Under the pieces are notes generated by a model. That model was not told the origin of the DNA. It did not search any database and saw only the letters and a list, made by a program, of their open reading frames with translations. The position numbers and the translations under genes are program-made. A stretch of 64,000 nucleotides of DNA from Leisingera sp. SS27 (lineage in GTDB: Bacteria; Pseudomonadota; Alphaproteobacteria; Rhodobacterales; Rhodobacteraceae), in contig NZ_JAQNCY010000005.1 in the NCBI RefSeq assembly GCF_028368855.1, forward strand, positions 287,985 through 351,984, written 5' to 3'. Positions 1 to 9,167 of this stretch are shown here, piece by piece. Every line of letters starts with the position of its first letter. The stretch's first letter is position 1.

Positions 1-69
1 GCCAGCCCGGCACCGGCAGCTGCCGCCAGCAGCGGCAATGCCGCCCGCGATCTCTGGCAGGATTTCTAA
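1..69 (+). CDS. C-terminal tail of a probable methyl-accepting chemotaxis protein (partial)
   Basis: Only the last 22 codons are visible, open from base 1 and ending in TAA at 67-69. The residues are Ala/Pro/Ser rich and finish with DLWQDF. A flexible Ala/Pro linker followed by a terminal aromatic-x-x-aromatic motif is typical of chemoreceptors that tether CheR (the NWETF-like pentapeptide; alphaproteobacterial receptors often end in W-E-E-F). The call therefore rests on the tail motif alone, plus the signalling genes downstream. A strong hairpin follows at 79-108. The rest of the gene lies outside the window, so another protein with an acidic aromatic tail cannot be excluded. Confidence 0.4.
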   Translation, partial: ASPAPAAAASSGNAARDLWQDF

Positions 70-78
70 AAAACAACA

Positions 79-108
79 GAAGGCGCCGCAAAAAAACGCG
101 GCGCCTTC
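79..108 (+). terminator. Strong hairpin after the upstream gene
   Basis: A perfect 11-bp stem (79-89 with 98-108, GAAGGCGCCGC paired with its complement) encloses an A-rich 8-nt loop, 10 bases after the stop codon at 69. There is no clear T-run on the plus side, so it may be a Rho-independent terminator with a weak tail or an mRNA-stabilising end. Confidence 0.6.
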
Positions 109-540
109 AGGCAGTCCAGTTGCTACAAGGCCGCCACCGAGCAGGCCAGCCAAAGGGGTAATAGCGGCTAATGTGCCGCCGGCGGAAAGCAGCAGTCTTT
201 TAACTCGTATCCCCACACGCCCTGCAGAGGCAATTCTGACCAAATGCTCTGGTAAAAACACTTGTGCGCAGCTTTGCGCATGTTGCGAACTTTCAGTAAT
301 TTTCAAAAAATTCGAAGCGTCGTGATCGTGGCAAAGCCCTATAAAACCCTCACAAATAGCCACCTTCAACCATAGAGAGAACGTTAAATTCTCCAGCCTT
401 CACGCACCGCTCAGCTTTCCTTAATCAACTCCCGTCAGATAATGACCCTAAGCGTGATTGAATGTGCTACACTCAACTTAAGAGTGTTTCGCTCAGGTGA
501 CCTTTGCTCGAAGGATCATCTCAACACAAAGGGGTACATA
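109..540. other. Intergenic leader upstream of the response-regulator genes
   Basis: About 430 bases with no convincing gene. The open frames here have atypical composition and no ribosome binding site. The stretch is more AT-rich than its neighbours and must hold the promoter for the signalling genes at 541-2918, but no promoter hexamers could be assigned with confidence. Confidence 0.4.
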
Positions 541-1272
541 ATGAGTGACAATGGTTTTTCAGAGGTGACCGCTCCGCCTTTTATGCAACCCGTGATTCTC
601 AACATCCTTTCAGTTGATGATGACGAAATTGACAGGCTGCGCCTGAAGAAACTGTGCCGCAAGGCCGGAATGGAGGCCGAGTTCTTTGAGGCTGCGAATC
701 TGGACGAGATGCGGCGGCGACTGGATCAGGAACAATATGACCTGGTGTTTCTGGACCATAACTTGGGTATGGACACTGGCCTTGATGCCCTGAAGCTGCT
801 GCTCTCTCACGAAGATCAAGTGCAGGCTGTGCCGATAATGCTGACGAGCGTCACCAGTTATCAGACCGCAGTGGAGGCCATGCGCCGCGGTTGTGCGGAC
901 TACATCGTCAAGGAAGAATTGTCGGTGGATGCTCTGATCAAGTCAATTGCCTCCGCCATCGAACGGCGGGCGCTCTATGGCCAGCTCTCCAGTGCGCGGG
1001 CTTCTGAGAAGGAGCTGCGGCGCATTTTCCAGCGTTTCATCGTTGGATGCGGCCCCGACCTCCGGCTGCTGCTCAGCCGGACCCTCGCGGGAGTCAGAGT
1101 TGTGAAATCTCAAGCCCGTCAGGACGACAGTGTTTCCCCTGCCGTATTGGCAGATGTGACAATGCTCGAGCGAAGCTGCAAAGATCTGGTGGCATTCATG
1201 GATGATCTGGATAGCGTCATTGACGACACCCGTGAGTTCACCGCCCGCGTATCGCCCAATCTACTGCAATAG
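541..1272 (+). CDS. Response regulator receiver protein with degenerate dimerisation-like helix
   Basis: 243 aa. A receiver domain occupies about residues 20-140: acidic pocket DDDE at 26-29, phospho-acceptor Asp72 in VFLDHN, switch Thr/Ser near 102 and Lys124. There is no DNA-binding output domain. The C-terminal 90 residues are helical and resemble the HisKA segment of the kinase encoded at 1827-2918 (both have ELR followed about 15 residues later by LR), but the phospho-His is missing. The start was placed at ATG 541, preceded by AAAGGGG; an upstream in-frame start at 442 has no ribosome binding site and would add unrelated residues. It is the first of three signalling genes on the same strand. 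Role inferred: phospho-relay partner or sink for the downstream kinase. Confidence 0.8.
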   Translation: MSDNGFSEVTAPPFMQPVILNILSVDDDEIDRLRLKKLCRKAGMEAEFFEAANLDEMRRRLDQEQYDLVFLDHNLGMDTGLDALKLLLSHEDQVQAVPIMLTSVTSYQTAVEAMRRGCADYIVKEELSVDALIKSIASAIERRALYGQLSSARASEKELRRIFQRFIVGCGPDLRLLLSRTLAGVRVVKSQARQDDSVSPAVLADVTMLERSCKDLVAFMDDLDSVIDDTREFTARVSPNLLQ

Positions 1273-1363
1273 CATATTTTTTGGGCGAAGTCCGATCCAA
1301 GGATGTTCCGTTCCGCCACAGTTTCACCCATCGGAAACCCTAGGCCAGAGGAGTGACTTTAGG

Positions 1364-1855
1364 TTGCAGCTTGCATCTCTACCAAGCCGCCCGGCCTTGA
1401 ATATTATTCTTGTCGAGGATGATGATGCCGATGCCAAGGCTCTGCACCGGGCCTTCGAAAAGGCTAAGATCGCCAACCCGGTGATACGGTTTGCGGACGG
1501 TGTTGAAGCTTTGGCTTTTCTGCGCGGCGAAATGAACCAGGTACCGCCGCCTCATTTCGTGGTGCTGAGTGATATCAAGATGCCGCGCAAGAATGGAATA
1601 GAACTGCTGCGGGAAATCCGTGCTGACCCGTTGCTCCATAACATCCTTTTCCTTGTGCTAACGACCTCGGATGACGAGCGCGACATTTCCGAGGCTTACG
1701 CTAACAACGTCGCAGGCTATATTCGGAAATCCAAAGCTGGCGACATGTTTGCTGACCTGATGGCTACGCTCGACAGCTATTGGCGCATTGTTGAGATACC
1801 CGAAATTCACACTGGAAAGGTGGCTGATGGCAGTTCTCAAGATCCTGCTCATTGA
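1364..1855 (+). CDS. Single-domain response regulator (Rcp1-like)
   Basis: About 163 aa and essentially one receiver domain: acidic residues EDDD at 18-21, phospho-acceptor Asp70 in VLSDIKMPRKNG, Thr100/Thr101 and a Lys near 122-124. The DxKMPxxxG signature and the DPLLHNI segment match Rcp1-type regulators that usually partner phytochrome-like or hybrid kinases. No ATG lies in frame before the domain. The best start is TTG 1364, about 9 bases after a GAGGAG-like site at 1349-1354; the longer frame back to 1202 overlaps the upstream gene and is poorly supported. Its end overlaps the kinase gene start (1827) by 29 bases, suggesting translational coupling. No output domain is present, so it probably acts by protein contact. 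Confidence 0.8.
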   Translation: MQLASLPSRPALNIILVEDDDADAKALHRAFEKAKIANPVIRFADGVEALAFLRGEMNQVPPPHFVVLSDIKMPRKNGIELLREIRADPLLHNILFLVLTTSDDERDISEAYANNVAGYIRKSKAGDMFADLMATLDSYWRIVEIPEIHTGKVADGSSQDPAH

Positions 1856-2918
1856 TGATGACGCCGGAGACCGGAAGCTGCTGCGCCGGCTTCTGACGAA
1901 AACACATCCCGGGGCTAAAATCACCGAAGCCGAAAGCGGCGAAGCTGCGCTGGAACACACCGGGCATCCCGCCGACGTGATTTTCCTGGACTATCTGCTT
2001 CCCGATGGGACCGGGCTGGACCTTATCACACGGCTGAACGAAGCTTGGCCGCGGGCGGTGCTGTTTATGACAACCGGTCACGGTGATGAGGAGATTGCCA
2101 AGAGCGTAATTCTGGCCGGAGCCAGCGACTATATTCCCAAGTCAGCTCTCAGCGCAGAAGCACTCAATCGGATGATCGCAAACGGGCTGAAAGTCGCAGA
2201 CATGCGCTGGCGGATCCAAGAGCAGCAAAGCGAGTTGAGGTTGTTTTCGGATGTGCTGGTCCACGACATGCGCGCGCCCCTGAGGGCCATCAAGTTTCTA
2301 AGCGAACAGATCCAGGAGGAGTACGAGAGCGGCGACCTTGACGAGGTTGCCAGGCAATTCGACCTGATGAAGAAGTCAGTAAATAAAACGTCCGAACTGA
2401 TCGAACGGCTGGCCAACCATATCAACCCTCACAGCGAAGGACGAGCGGAGCGTGTCACTGTTGAAAGCCTCTTTGACAGCCTGCGCGCAGTCCTGGCCCA
2501 GGACCTTGCGGTGTCGGGCGCCCGGCTGGAATGGCAGCCCCACGGATTGAGCGTGCTGTGCTTCCCGCCGGATATCGTACAGCTGCTGCAAAATCTGGTC
2601 AGCAATGCTATCAAGTACAGTGGCAGCAGGACGCCTGAAATTTCCGTAGTTGCCGAACCTGCCGAATCCGGACTGATGATCTCTGTCTCTGACAATGGGA
2701 TTGGCGTTCCGCCGGAATATCGGGAGAAGATCTTTGAACCGTTCAAAAGGCTGCAGCGCGGCAGAGAACAGCCTGGTACGGGCCTCGGTCTGGCTACCTG
2801 CGCGAAAATCGCCAAGCGGCACAAAGGCCTGATTTGGTGCGACCCGCAAGCAGTTGCCGGCACTACAATCCGCTTTACGGTCTGCCTCGACGCGCTGGAC
2901 ACGCGAGAGACCGCTTGA
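1827..2918 (+). CDS. Soluble receiver-histidine kinase hybrid
   Basis: 363 aa. An N-terminal receiver domain (residues 4-120, acidic IDDD at 9-12, acceptor Asp55 in VIFLDY, Lys105) is followed by a HisKA helix with phospho-acceptor His146 in LVHDMRAPLRAI. A HATPase_c domain follows, with an N-box (LVSNAIKYS, about 257-265), G1 (DNGIGVP), F-box (FEPFKR) and G2 (GTGLGLA). No membrane segment or sensor domain is present, so the input probably arrives by phosphorylation of its receiver. ATG 1827 follows a GGAAAGG site and lies inside the end of the preceding receiver gene. The order receiver to receiver to receiver-kinase suggests one phospho-relay, perhaps feeding the chemotaxis machinery suggested by the upstream tail; that link is inference. 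Confidence 0.87.
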   Translation: MAVLKILLIDDDAGDRKLLRRLLTKTHPGAKITEAESGEAALEHTGHPADVIFLDYLLPDGTGLDLITRLNEAWPRAVLFMTTGHGDEEIAKSVILAGASDYIPKSALSAEALNRMIANGLKVADMRWRIQEQQSELRLFSDVLVHDMRAPLRAIKFLSEQIQEEYESGDLDEVARQFDLMKKSVNKTSELIERLANHINPHSEGRAERVTVESLFDSLRAVLAQDLAVSGARLEWQPHGLSVLCFPPDIVQLLQNLVSNAIKYSGSRTPEISVVAEPAESGLMISVSDNGIGVPPEYREKIFEPFKRLQRGREQPGTGLGLATCAKIAKRHKGLIWCDPQAVAGTTIRFTVCLDALDTRETA

Positions 2919-2961
2919 CCGCAGCTGCACTTCTGCCCCACGTCATGACGTTCCCTAAAAC

Positions 2962-3013
2962 TGAAAAAGGCAAATTCTCGTTAAACACGAGAACTCTGCC
3001 CGGCTTTTTCTCT
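2962..3013. terminator. Terminator between convergent kinase and XRE regulator genes
   Basis: A 7-bp hairpin at 2975-2993 (TTCTCGT / ACGAGAA, 5-nt loop) lies inside a longer, weaker pairing of GAAAAAGG (about 2963) with CTTTTTC (about 3004). Together they form a long stem with a T-rich plus-strand end. It lies between convergent genes and could serve both. Confidence 0.55.
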
Positions 3014-3081
3014 TGATTGGCGCCTCTCTCGTGGAGCGGCGGCTTCGAAAACAGCTTCGGCCCTTCAAAAGTCTTGGAGCT

Positions 3082-3696
3082 TCACCCTTCCAGAGACACC
3101 CAAAGAACCCTGGCATCTTCTTCGCTAACCGAGACGCAGCCATGGCCCATACCGCTGTCATAGTAAACTGAATCACCCGTCCTCATCCGCAACGGCCGGT
3201 AATGCTCAGTATAGAGGACCAGTTCTCCGCTCAAAACAAACATGAACTCCTCCCCTTGATGGCGGACCCAGTTGTCGAACTCGGTCACGTCCCGCGCCTT
3301 GATTGTACTGATGTATGGCACCATGCGCTTGCTGGTCAGTTCACTGCACAACAGCTCATGATCGTAAGTGGTGGTTTCCTTGTGCTCACCCTCTCCGGTA
3401 CGAGTGAAGTCCCGTCGTCCTGTGACGCCGCTCTGGCCTGACTGCACAAACAATTGAGGTGTTTCCAGTTCCAGCGTTTGCATCAGTCGGCGGATAATTT
3501 CGAAACTGGGCCGGGTTTGGTTGTTCTCAATCTTGGACAAGGTGGACCTGCCAATGGCTGCGGCCTTGGCCGCTTCCTCCAGCGTCAGTCCCTTTTCTTT
3601 GCGGGCATCCCGAATCATTTTCCCAAGGATTTCTCCATCCGGGGCCTCTACCGCCTCGGGACCCAGTCCTGTTTCTTCTAAGGGAATTGGTTCCAT
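3082..3696 (-). CDS. XRE-family regulator with C-terminal cupin
   Basis: 204 aa. A helix-turn-helix of the lambda-repressor/XRE type covers about residues 23-80 (LTLEEAAKAAAIGRSTLSKIE core). A cupin_2 sensor domain covers about 125-200 (HQGEEFMFVLSGELVLY, then YYDSGMGHGCVSV). This architecture is common in regulators of amino-acid and polyamine catabolism (PuuR-like). ATG 3696 was chosen because AGGAG lies about 10 bases upstream; the longer frame begins with TTG and includes that binding site. It is divergent from lpd (3869), and the shared 172-base region holds several palindromes, so control of the glycine-cleavage island and autoregulation are plausible. The ligand is unknown. Confidence 0.85.
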   Translation of the reverse strand: MEPIPLEETGLGPEAVEAPDGEILGKMIRDARKEKGLTLEEAAKAAAIGRSTLSKIENNQTRPSFEIIRRLMQTLELETPQLFVQSGQSGVTGRRDFTRTGEGEHKETTTYDHELLCSELTSKRMVPYISTIKARDVTEFDNWVRHQGEEFMFVLSGELVLYTEHYRPLRMRTGDSVYYDSGMGHGCVSVSEEDARVLWVSLEG

Positions 3697-3785
3697 TCCG
3701 CGAATTCTCCTGATCTGCAAGCACCTTAGCTTTGATGTATCTGCGGGTCAAAATTTCCGTGACCGCACTTTATGTTTGCAAAAGG

Positions 3786-3824
3786 GAAAAAGTTTCCTAT
3801 AGGAGATCGAACGTCGTATACGAC
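3786..3824. promoter_or_regulatory. Palindrome cluster in the XRE/lpd divergent promoter
   Basis: Three inverted repeats lie in 40 bases: GGAAA-AAG-TTTCC (about 3785-3797), TCCTATAGGA (3795-3804) and GTCGTATACGAC (3813-3824). The overlapping TTTCCTATAGGA resembles the short operators used by XRE-cupin repressors. Binding by the protein of 3082-3696 is inference from position. Confidence 0.5.
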
Positions 3825-3868
3825 TGAATACGTGCCGGTCCTGAACCGCTTTTCGGAGGAGAAACCAC

Positions 3869-5251
3869 ATGAGCGCATATGATCTGATCGTGATCGGAGC
3901 CGGTCCGGGCGGTTATGTCGCAGCAATCCGTGCAGCACAGTTGGGTCTGAAAGTCGCCTGCGTCGAAGGCCGCGGCTCTCTGGGTGGCACCTGCCTCAAC
4001 GTTGGCTGCATTCCCTCCAAGGCCCTGCTGACCTCCTCAGGCAAATATGCGGAACTCTCCCATCTCTCCTCGCACGGCATTTCAGCCGGGGAGGTTAGTC
4101 TGGATCTGGACGCACTTATGGCGCGAAAGGAAAAGATCGTAGCCGACCTGACCAAAGGCATCGCGTTCCTGTTCAAGAAGAACGGGGTCGACTACATAGA
4201 CGGCTGGGCAAGCATCACCGCCCCGGGCCATGTGCAGGTCGGCGACGAAACCTACACCGCAAAGAACATCCTCATCGCCACTGGTTCGGAACCCGCCACC
4301 CTCCCTGGTGTGGAGATCGACGAAGTGGACGTGCTGAGCAGTACCGGTGCGCTGGCGCTTGAAGCCGCGCCAGAGCATCTGGTGGTGATCGGCGCCGGCG
4401 TGATCGGGCTTGAGCTTGGCCAGGTCTGGTCCCGCCTAGGTTCCAAAGTGACGGTTGTGGAATACCTCGACCGTATCCTGCCCGGCATCGATGGCGAGAT
4501 CGCCAAACTGGCCCAGCGCGCGCTGTCCAAGCGCGGACTGAAGTTCCAGCTGGGCCGCGCGCTCAAGACCATCGAAAAGGGCGAAAACGGCCTCACCCTG
4601 ACGCTGGACCGTGTCGGCAAGGACAAGGAAGAGCAGCTTGAAGCGGACAAGCTGCTGGTCGCCATCGGCCGCCGCCCGGTAACCCGCGGGCTGGGCCTGG
4701 AAGACTTGGGCGTTTCCATCAACCCAAGGGGCTTCATTCAGGTCGACGAGCGCTTCTCCACTTCTGTTCCGGGCATCTTTGCCATCGGCGACTGTGTGCC
4801 TGGACCGATGCTGGCCCACAAGGCAGAGGAAGACGGCGTCGCCTGTGTCGAGATGCTGGCAGGCCAGCATGGCCATGTGGACTACAACACTGTGCCGGGC
4901 GTGGTTTACACCGACCCCGAAGTTGCCTCCGTCGGCCAGACCGAGGAAGCGCTGAAAGAGGCAGGCACCGACTACATCACCGGAAAGTTCGCCTTCATGG
5001 CCAATTCCCGGGCCCGCTCCACTGGTGAAACCGACGGTGCGGTGAAGGTGCTGGCAACGCCCGGCGGTAAGATCCTCGGCGCCCATATTTGCGGCGCGCA
5101 TGGCGGCGACCTGATTGCTGAACTGGTGCTGGCAATGACCAAAGGCGCCACCGTTGAAGAGGTCTCCCGCACCTGCCACGCGCACCCGGCGATGGGCGAG
5201 GCTGTGAAGGAAGCCTGCCTCGACGCGCTTGGCCGCGCCATTCACGCCTGA
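3869..5251 (+). CDS. lpd: Dihydrolipoyl dehydrogenase (E3 / L-protein)
   Basis: 460 aa, the usual length. It reoxidises dihydrolipoyl groups with NAD+, here most likely on the GcvH protein. The FAD Rossmann motif is GAGPGG at 10-15. The redox-active disulfide is Cys42/Cys47 in [13 protein letters not shown]. The NAD motif is [10 protein letters not shown], and the C-terminal dimer interface carries the active-site HAHPAMGEA motif. The start ATG follows GGAGGAG. It is the first gene of the run lpd-lipA-symporter-gcvTHP, and the lipA ribosome binding site lies just past its stop. The location points to a glycine-cleavage-dedicated E3 rather than the pyruvate or 2-oxoglutarate dehydrogenase copy. 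Confidence 0.96.
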   Translation: MSAYDLIVIGAGPGGYVAAIRAAQLGLKVACVEGRGSLGGTCLNVGCIPSKALLTSSGKYAELSHLSSHGISAGEVSLDLDALMARKEKIVADLTKGIAFLFKKNGVDYIDGWASITAPGHVQVGDETYTAKNILIATGSEPATLPGVEIDEVDVLSSTGALALEAAPEHLVVIGAGVIGLELGQVWSRLGSKVTVVEYLDRILPGIDGEIAKLAQRALSKRGLKFQLGRALKTIEKGENGLTLTLDRVGKDKEEQLEADKLLVAIGRRPVTRGLGLEDLGVSINPRGFIQVDERFSTSVPGIFAIGDCVPGPMLAHKAEEDGVACVEMLAGQHGHVDYNTVPGVVYTDPEVASVGQTEEALKEAGTDYITGKFAFMANSRARSTGETDGAVKVLATPGGKILGAHICGAHGGDLIAELVLAMTKGATVEEVSRTCHAHPAMGEAVKEACLDALGRAIHA

Positions 5252-5267
5252 TCCGGAGGTTCGCCAG

Positions 5268-6212
5268 ATGACGATCCAGCTGCGCCCCCGCCATCCGGAA
5301 AAGGCCCATAAAGCCGACAGCGCCATCCCACGTAAACCTCAGTGGATCCGCAAGAAGAAGATCGAAAGCGCGGAGTATTATGAGACCCGCAAGCTGATGC
5401 GGGAGCATGATCTGGCGACCGTCTGCGAAGAGGCTGCCTGCCCCAACATCGGTGAATGCTGGTCCAAGCGCCACGCCACCATGATGATCATGGGCGAGGT
5501 CTGCACCCGCGGCTGCTCCTTCTGCAACGTGACCACCGGCAAGCCGGACACGCTGGACGCCTTTGAGCCGGGCCGGGTTGCCGCAGCGGTCAGGAAGCTG
5601 GGCCTGCGCCACGTTGTGATCACTTCCGTCGACCGCGATGATCTGGCGGACGGCGGCGCAGAGCATATCGCCCAGACAATCCGCGCAACCCGCCACCAGA
5701 ACCCGGGCACCACCATCGAGGTGCTGACCCCGGATTTCCTGGGCAAGGGCGAGGCGGCGCACACGGTGTTCGAAGCGGCGCCGGACGTTTTCAACCACAA
5801 CCTGGAAACGGTGCCGCGCCTCTACCCGCGTGTGCGCCCTGGTGCCCGCTATTACACCTCGCTGCGGCTCTTGGATGACGCCAAGCGCGCCAATCCGCAG
5901 CTGTTCACCAAATCCGGCATCATGGTTGGCCTGGGCGAGACGCTGGACGACGTACGCCAGGTGATGGACGACCTGCGGGCCGCACAGGTCGATTTCCTGA
6001 CCGTGGGCCAGTACCTGCAGCCCACCCCAAAACACCACCCGATCGACCGCTTCTGGTCGCCGGAAGAGTTTGCGCAGCTGGAACAGATCGCGCGATCCAA
6101 GGGATTTTTGCATGTGTCAGCGACACCGCTGACCCGCTCTTCGTTCCACGCGGATGAAGATTTTGCCGCCCTGAAAGAGGCCCGTCAGATGGCCTTGGCA
6201 AAGGGTACATAA
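5268..6212 (+). CDS. lipA: Lipoyl synthase
   Basis: 314 aa. A radical-SAM enzyme that inserts two sulfurs into protein-bound octanoyl groups. The auxiliary cluster motif Cys53-x4-Cys58-x5-Cys64 ([12 protein letters not shown]) and the radical-SAM motif Cys79-x3-Cys83-x2-Cys86 (CTRGCSFC) are intact, and the C-terminal RSSFHAD supplies the conserved serine. ATG 5268 follows GGAGGT; the longer frame starts with TTG inside lpd. Placement between lpd and the gcv genes suggests lipoate supply for GcvH. It may nevertheless serve all lipoylated complexes if it is the only copy in the genome, which cannot be judged here. Confidence 0.96.
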   Translation: MTIQLRPRHPEKAHKADSAIPRKPQWIRKKKIESAEYYETRKLMREHDLATVCEEAACPNIGECWSKRHATMMIMGEVCTRGCSFCNVTTGKPDTLDAFEPGRVAAAVRKLGLRHVVITSVDRDDLADGGAEHIAQTIRATRHQNPGTTIEVLTPDFLGKGEAAHTVFEAAPDVFNHNLETVPRLYPRVRPGARYYTSLRLLDDAKRANPQLFTKSGIMVGLGETLDDVRQVMDDLRAAQVDFLTVGQYLQPTPKHHPIDRFWSPEEFAQLEQIARSKGFLHVSATPLTRSSFHADEDFAALKEARQMALAKGT

Positions 6213-6237
6213 CCATAACGCAAGCGGGAGGAGACCC

Positions 6238-7605
6238 ATGGAAGCGTTAAATTCAATCGTAGGAGCCGTAAACGGCGTGGTTTGGGGGCCGATGATGCTG
6301 GTCCTCATTCTGGGCGTTGGCTTCTTCCTTCAGGTTGGCCTGAAATTCATGCCGATCCGGAAACTGGGCATGGGCTTCGGCCTGATGTTCAAGGGCCGTG
6401 AAGCTACCGGCGAAGGTCAGATCACCCCGTTCAACGCGCTGATGACCGCCCTGTCGGCCACCATCGGTACCGGGAACATCGCAGGCGTTGCAACCGCTGT
6501 CTTCCTCGGCGGCCCCGGCGCACTGTTCTGGATGTGGATGACCGCATTGGTCGGCATGGCCACCAAGTATTCCGAAGCTGTCTGCGCCGTGAAATACCGC
6601 GAGCGCGACGAAGAAGGCAATTATGTCGGCGGCCCGATGTACTACATCAAGAACGGCCTCGGCGCGAAGTGGGCCTGGCTGGGTGTAGCCTTTGCCGTGT
6701 TCGGCTCCATCGCAGCCTTCGGCATCGGCAACGGCGTGCAAGCCAACGGTGTGGCGCAAGTGCTGGAAACCAACTTCGGCTTCAACACCTCTGTCACCGG
6801 CATTGTGCTGATGGTGCTGACCGGCGCCGTAATTCTGGGCGGCATTACCCGCATTGGTGCGGTGGCTGGTTTCCTCGTTCCGTTTATGGCTGTTGGCTAC
6901 ATTGTAGCCGGCCTGATCGTGTTGGTCATCAATGCAGACGCCATCGGCACTGCCTTCAGCCTGGTTTTCACTCATGCCTTCACCCCCTCGGCAGCCGAAG
7001 GCGGCTTTGCCGGTGCAGCGGTTTGGGCAGCCATCCGCTTTGGTGTGGCACGCGGTGTGTTCTCGAACGAGGCAGGCTTGGGTTCCGCGCCTATCGCTCA
7101 CGCTGCAGCTGAGACCAAAGGTCCGGTCAACCAGGGCCTGATCGCTATGCTGGGCACCTTCATCGACACCATCATCGTCTGCTCGATCACCGGCCTGGCG
7201 ATCATCGCCTCCGGCGCCTGGACCTCCGGTGAGTCCGGTGCGGCGCTGACGTCGCTGGCGTTTGAAACATCTTTGCCGTACGGTGGCTATTTCATTGCCG
7301 TAGCTCTGTCGATCTTTGCCTTCACCACCATCCTTGGTTGGTCCTATTATGGCGAGAAGTGCATGGAGTTCCTGTTCGGTGTGAAGGTCATGCTGCCCTA
7401 CCGTATTCTGTGGATCGTCGCGATCTACTTCGGTGCCACCGCCGACCTGGGCTTCATCTGGCTGCTGGCTGACACGCTGAACGCGATGATGGCCATCCCG
7501 AACCTGATCGCCCTGGCGCTGCTGAGCCCGATCGTCTTCAAGGTGACGAAAGAGTTCTTTGCCACCGGCGGCAAATCGGAAGAAGCCGGCCACGCTGCCG
7601 AGTAA
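6238..7605 (+). CDS. Sodium:alanine/glycine symporter (AGCS family)
   Basis: 455 aa with about ten membrane segments. AGCS signatures are present: GTGNIAGVATA near residues 80-90, GGPMYY near 135, and the SNEAGLGSAPIAHAAA block in the second half. The start ATG follows GGGAGGAG. It lies between lipA and gcvT on the same strand, with a 10-bp hairpin after it. Family members import alanine or glycine with Na+; the neighbourhood makes glycine the most likely substrate. That substrate assignment is inference. Confidence 0.92.
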   Translation: MEALNSIVGAVNGVVWGPMMLVLILGVGFFLQVGLKFMPIRKLGMGFGLMFKGREATGEGQITPFNALMTALSATIGTGNIAGVATAVFLGGPGALFWMWMTALVGMATKYSEAVCAVKYRERDEEGNYVGGPMYYIKNGLGAKWAWLGVAFAVFGSIAAFGIGNGVQANGVAQVLETNFGFNTSVTGIVLMVLTGAVILGGITRIGAVAGFLVPFMAVGYIVAGLIVLVINADAIGTAFSLVFTHAFTPSAAEGGFAGAAVWAAIRFGVARGVFSNEAGLGSAPIAHAAAETKGPVNQGLIAMLGTFIDTIIVCSITGLAIIASGAWTSGESGAALTSLAFETSLPYGGYFIAVALSIFAFTTILGWSYYGEKCMEFLFGVKVMLPYRILWIVAIYFGATADLGFIWLLADTLNAMMAIPNLIALALLSPIVFKVTKEFFATGGKSEEAGHAAE

Positions 7606-7612
7606 ACTCTCC

Positions 7613-7637
7613 GGGAGGGCGCGCCCTGCGCCCTCCC
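7613..7637 (+). terminator. Intercistronic hairpin between the symporter and gcvT
   Basis: A perfect 10-bp GC stem (7613-7622 with 7628-7637) with a 5-nt loop and no T-run. It probably stabilises or attenuates the mRNA between the transporter and gcvT rather than ending transcription fully. Confidence 0.5.
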
Positions 7638-7673
7638 CACCCCGAAACCCTAGTAATTCAAAGGCTGCACAGG

Positions 7674-8771
7674 ATGACCGACGCACCCAAACGCACCCCG
7701 CTTTATGACCTGCACGTCGAACTTGGCGGCAAGATGGTCGACTTCGCCGGCTGGGAAATGCCGGTCCAGTACCCTATGGGCATCATGGGCGAGCACAAAC
7801 AGTGCCGCGAAAAGGCCGCGCTGTTCGATGTCTCCCACATGGGCCAGGTGATCCTGCGCGGTGAAAACGTGGGCGAGAAGCTGGAAACGCTCTGCCCGCA
7901 GGCCTATGCCACCCTGAAGGAGGGCAAGGCGCGCTACGGCTTCTTCACCAACGAAGACGGCGGGATCATGGACGACCTGATCGTGTCCAACGCCGGCGAC
8001 CACTACTTCGTGGTGGTGAACGCCGCCCTGCGTCACCAGGACATCCCGCATATGCAGGCGAACCTTGACGGCGTCGAAGTGACTGAGATTTTCGACCGCG
8101 CGCTGGTTGCCGTGCAGGGCCCCAAGGCCGAAGAGGTGGTGGGCGAGCTGTGCCCCGCTGCCCGTGAGCTGAAGTTCATGGAAACCGCCATTGCCGAGAT
8201 TGGCGGTGTCGAGTGCCGCATCTCGCGCCTCGGCTACACCGGTGAGGACGGCTATGAGATCTCGATCCCGGAAGCCGACGCGATCCGCGTGTCGAAACTG
8301 TTCCTGGCCCATGACGACTGCGAGCCCGCAGGCCTTGGCGCCCGCGACAGCCTGCGCCTGGAAGCCGGTCTTTGCCTCTATGGCAACGACATTGACCAGT
8401 CGACTTCGCCGATCGAGGCGTCGCTGTCCTGGGCGATCCAGAAGCGACGCAAGGAAGAAGGCGGATTCCCTGGGGCTGCCCGCATCCAGAAGGAACTGAC
8501 TGAGGGCGCCGCCAAGAAGCTGGTCGGCATCAAGCCCGAAGGCCGCGCCCCGGCACGCCAGGGTGTGGGAATCCAATGCGCCGAAGGCAATACTATTGGC
8601 GCGATTACCTCGGGAAGCTTCGGACCGACCGTCGGCGGCCCCGTTGCAATGGGTTATGTCTCGGCAGGCCACGGCGAGCCGGGCGAGAAAGTGAACCTCA
8701 TCATCCGCGGCAAGGCGCAGCCGGCTGAGATCGTCGCCCTGCCCTTCGTCACTCAGAACTACAAACGCTAA
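7674..8771 (+). CDS. gcvT: Aminomethyltransferase (glycine cleavage T-protein)
   Basis: 365 aa, normal length. It transfers the methylene group from aminomethyl-lipoyl-GcvH to tetrahydrofolate and releases ammonia. N-terminal PLYDLHVELGGKMVDFAGWEMPVQY and the FDVSHMGQ block are typical, as are RLGYTGEDGYEI and the C-terminal GAITSGSFGPTVGGPVAMGY barrel segment. It is followed after 21 bases by gcvH and then gcvP, the standard alphaproteobacterial order. Distinct from the two fused GcvT-domain oxidases elsewhere in this window (18373 and 52892). Confidence 0.96.
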   Translation: MTDAPKRTPLYDLHVELGGKMVDFAGWEMPVQYPMGIMGEHKQCREKAALFDVSHMGQVILRGENVGEKLETLCPQAYATLKEGKARYGFFTNEDGGIMDDLIVSNAGDHYFVVVNAALRHQDIPHMQANLDGVEVTEIFDRALVAVQGPKAEEVVGELCPAARELKFMETAIAEIGGVECRISRLGYTGEDGYEISIPEADAIRVSKLFLAHDDCEPAGLGARDSLRLEAGLCLYGNDIDQSTSPIEASLSWAIQKRRKEEGGFPGAARIQKELTEGAAKKLVGIKPEGRAPARQGVGIQCAEGNTIGAITSGSFGPTVGGPVAMGYVSAGHGEPGEKVNLIIRGKAQPAEIVALPFVTQNYKR

Positions 8772-8792
8772 GACATCATCAGGAGAGTCAAA

Positions 8793-9158
8793 ATGGCCAC
8801 CTATTACTCCGAAGACCACGAGTGGATCACCGTTGAAGGCGACACCGCAACCCTGGGCATCACCCAGCACGCCGCTGACCAGCTGGGCGAGGTTGTTTTC
8901 GTCGAGCAGCGCGAAGCCGGCGACGAGTTCGAAAAAGGCGGCGAGATCGGCGTCATCGAATCCGTTAAAGCGGCCTCCGAAATCTACGCGCCGCTGGATG
9001 GCGAAGTTATCGAGGTGAACGAAGCCCTGGCCGACAATCCCGGCGCTCTGAACGAAAGCCCGGAAGGCGACGCCTGGATCTACAAGATCAAGCTGTCGGA
9101 CGCGTCCCAGCTGGACGATCTGATGGATCTGGACGGCTACAAAGCCCTGATCGGCTAA
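8793..9158 (+). CDS. gcvH: Glycine cleavage H-protein
   Basis: 121 aa lipoyl carrier protein. The lipoylation site is Lys59 in [16 protein letters not shown]-terminal [13 protein letters not shown] and the helical [11 protein letters not shown] end match the family. A GGAGAG ribosome site precedes the ATG. A 10-bp hairpin separates it from gcvP, which fits the higher stoichiometric need for H-protein. Confidence 0.96.
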   Translation: MATYYSEDHEWITVEGDTATLGITQHAADQLGEVVFVEQREAGDEFEKGGEIGVIESVKAASEIYAPLDGEVIEVNEALADNPGALNESPEGDAWIYKIKLSDASQLDDLMDLDGYKALIG

Positions 9159-9167
9159 GCACCCCCT

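Noticed and set aside
38..325. Open frame of 95 codons on the plus strand
   Set aside because: It overlaps the real upstream stop and the hairpin at 79-108, has no ribosome site and shows no recognisable protein features.
442..540. Upstream extension of the first response regulator
   Set aside because: No ribosome binding site before 442; ATG 541 has one and begins close to the receiver domain.
5249..5254. TGATCC upstream of lipA as an RpoE promoter
   Set aside because: The sequence 18 bases downstream is GATCCA, not TATCC/TATGC, and the site lies in the lpd stop region.
7606..7673. Possible glycine riboswitch before gcvT
   Set aside because: Only 68 bases, mostly one perfect hairpin; no tandem glycine-aptamer architecture is visible. 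The gaps at 6213-6237 and 9159-9219 are also too short.
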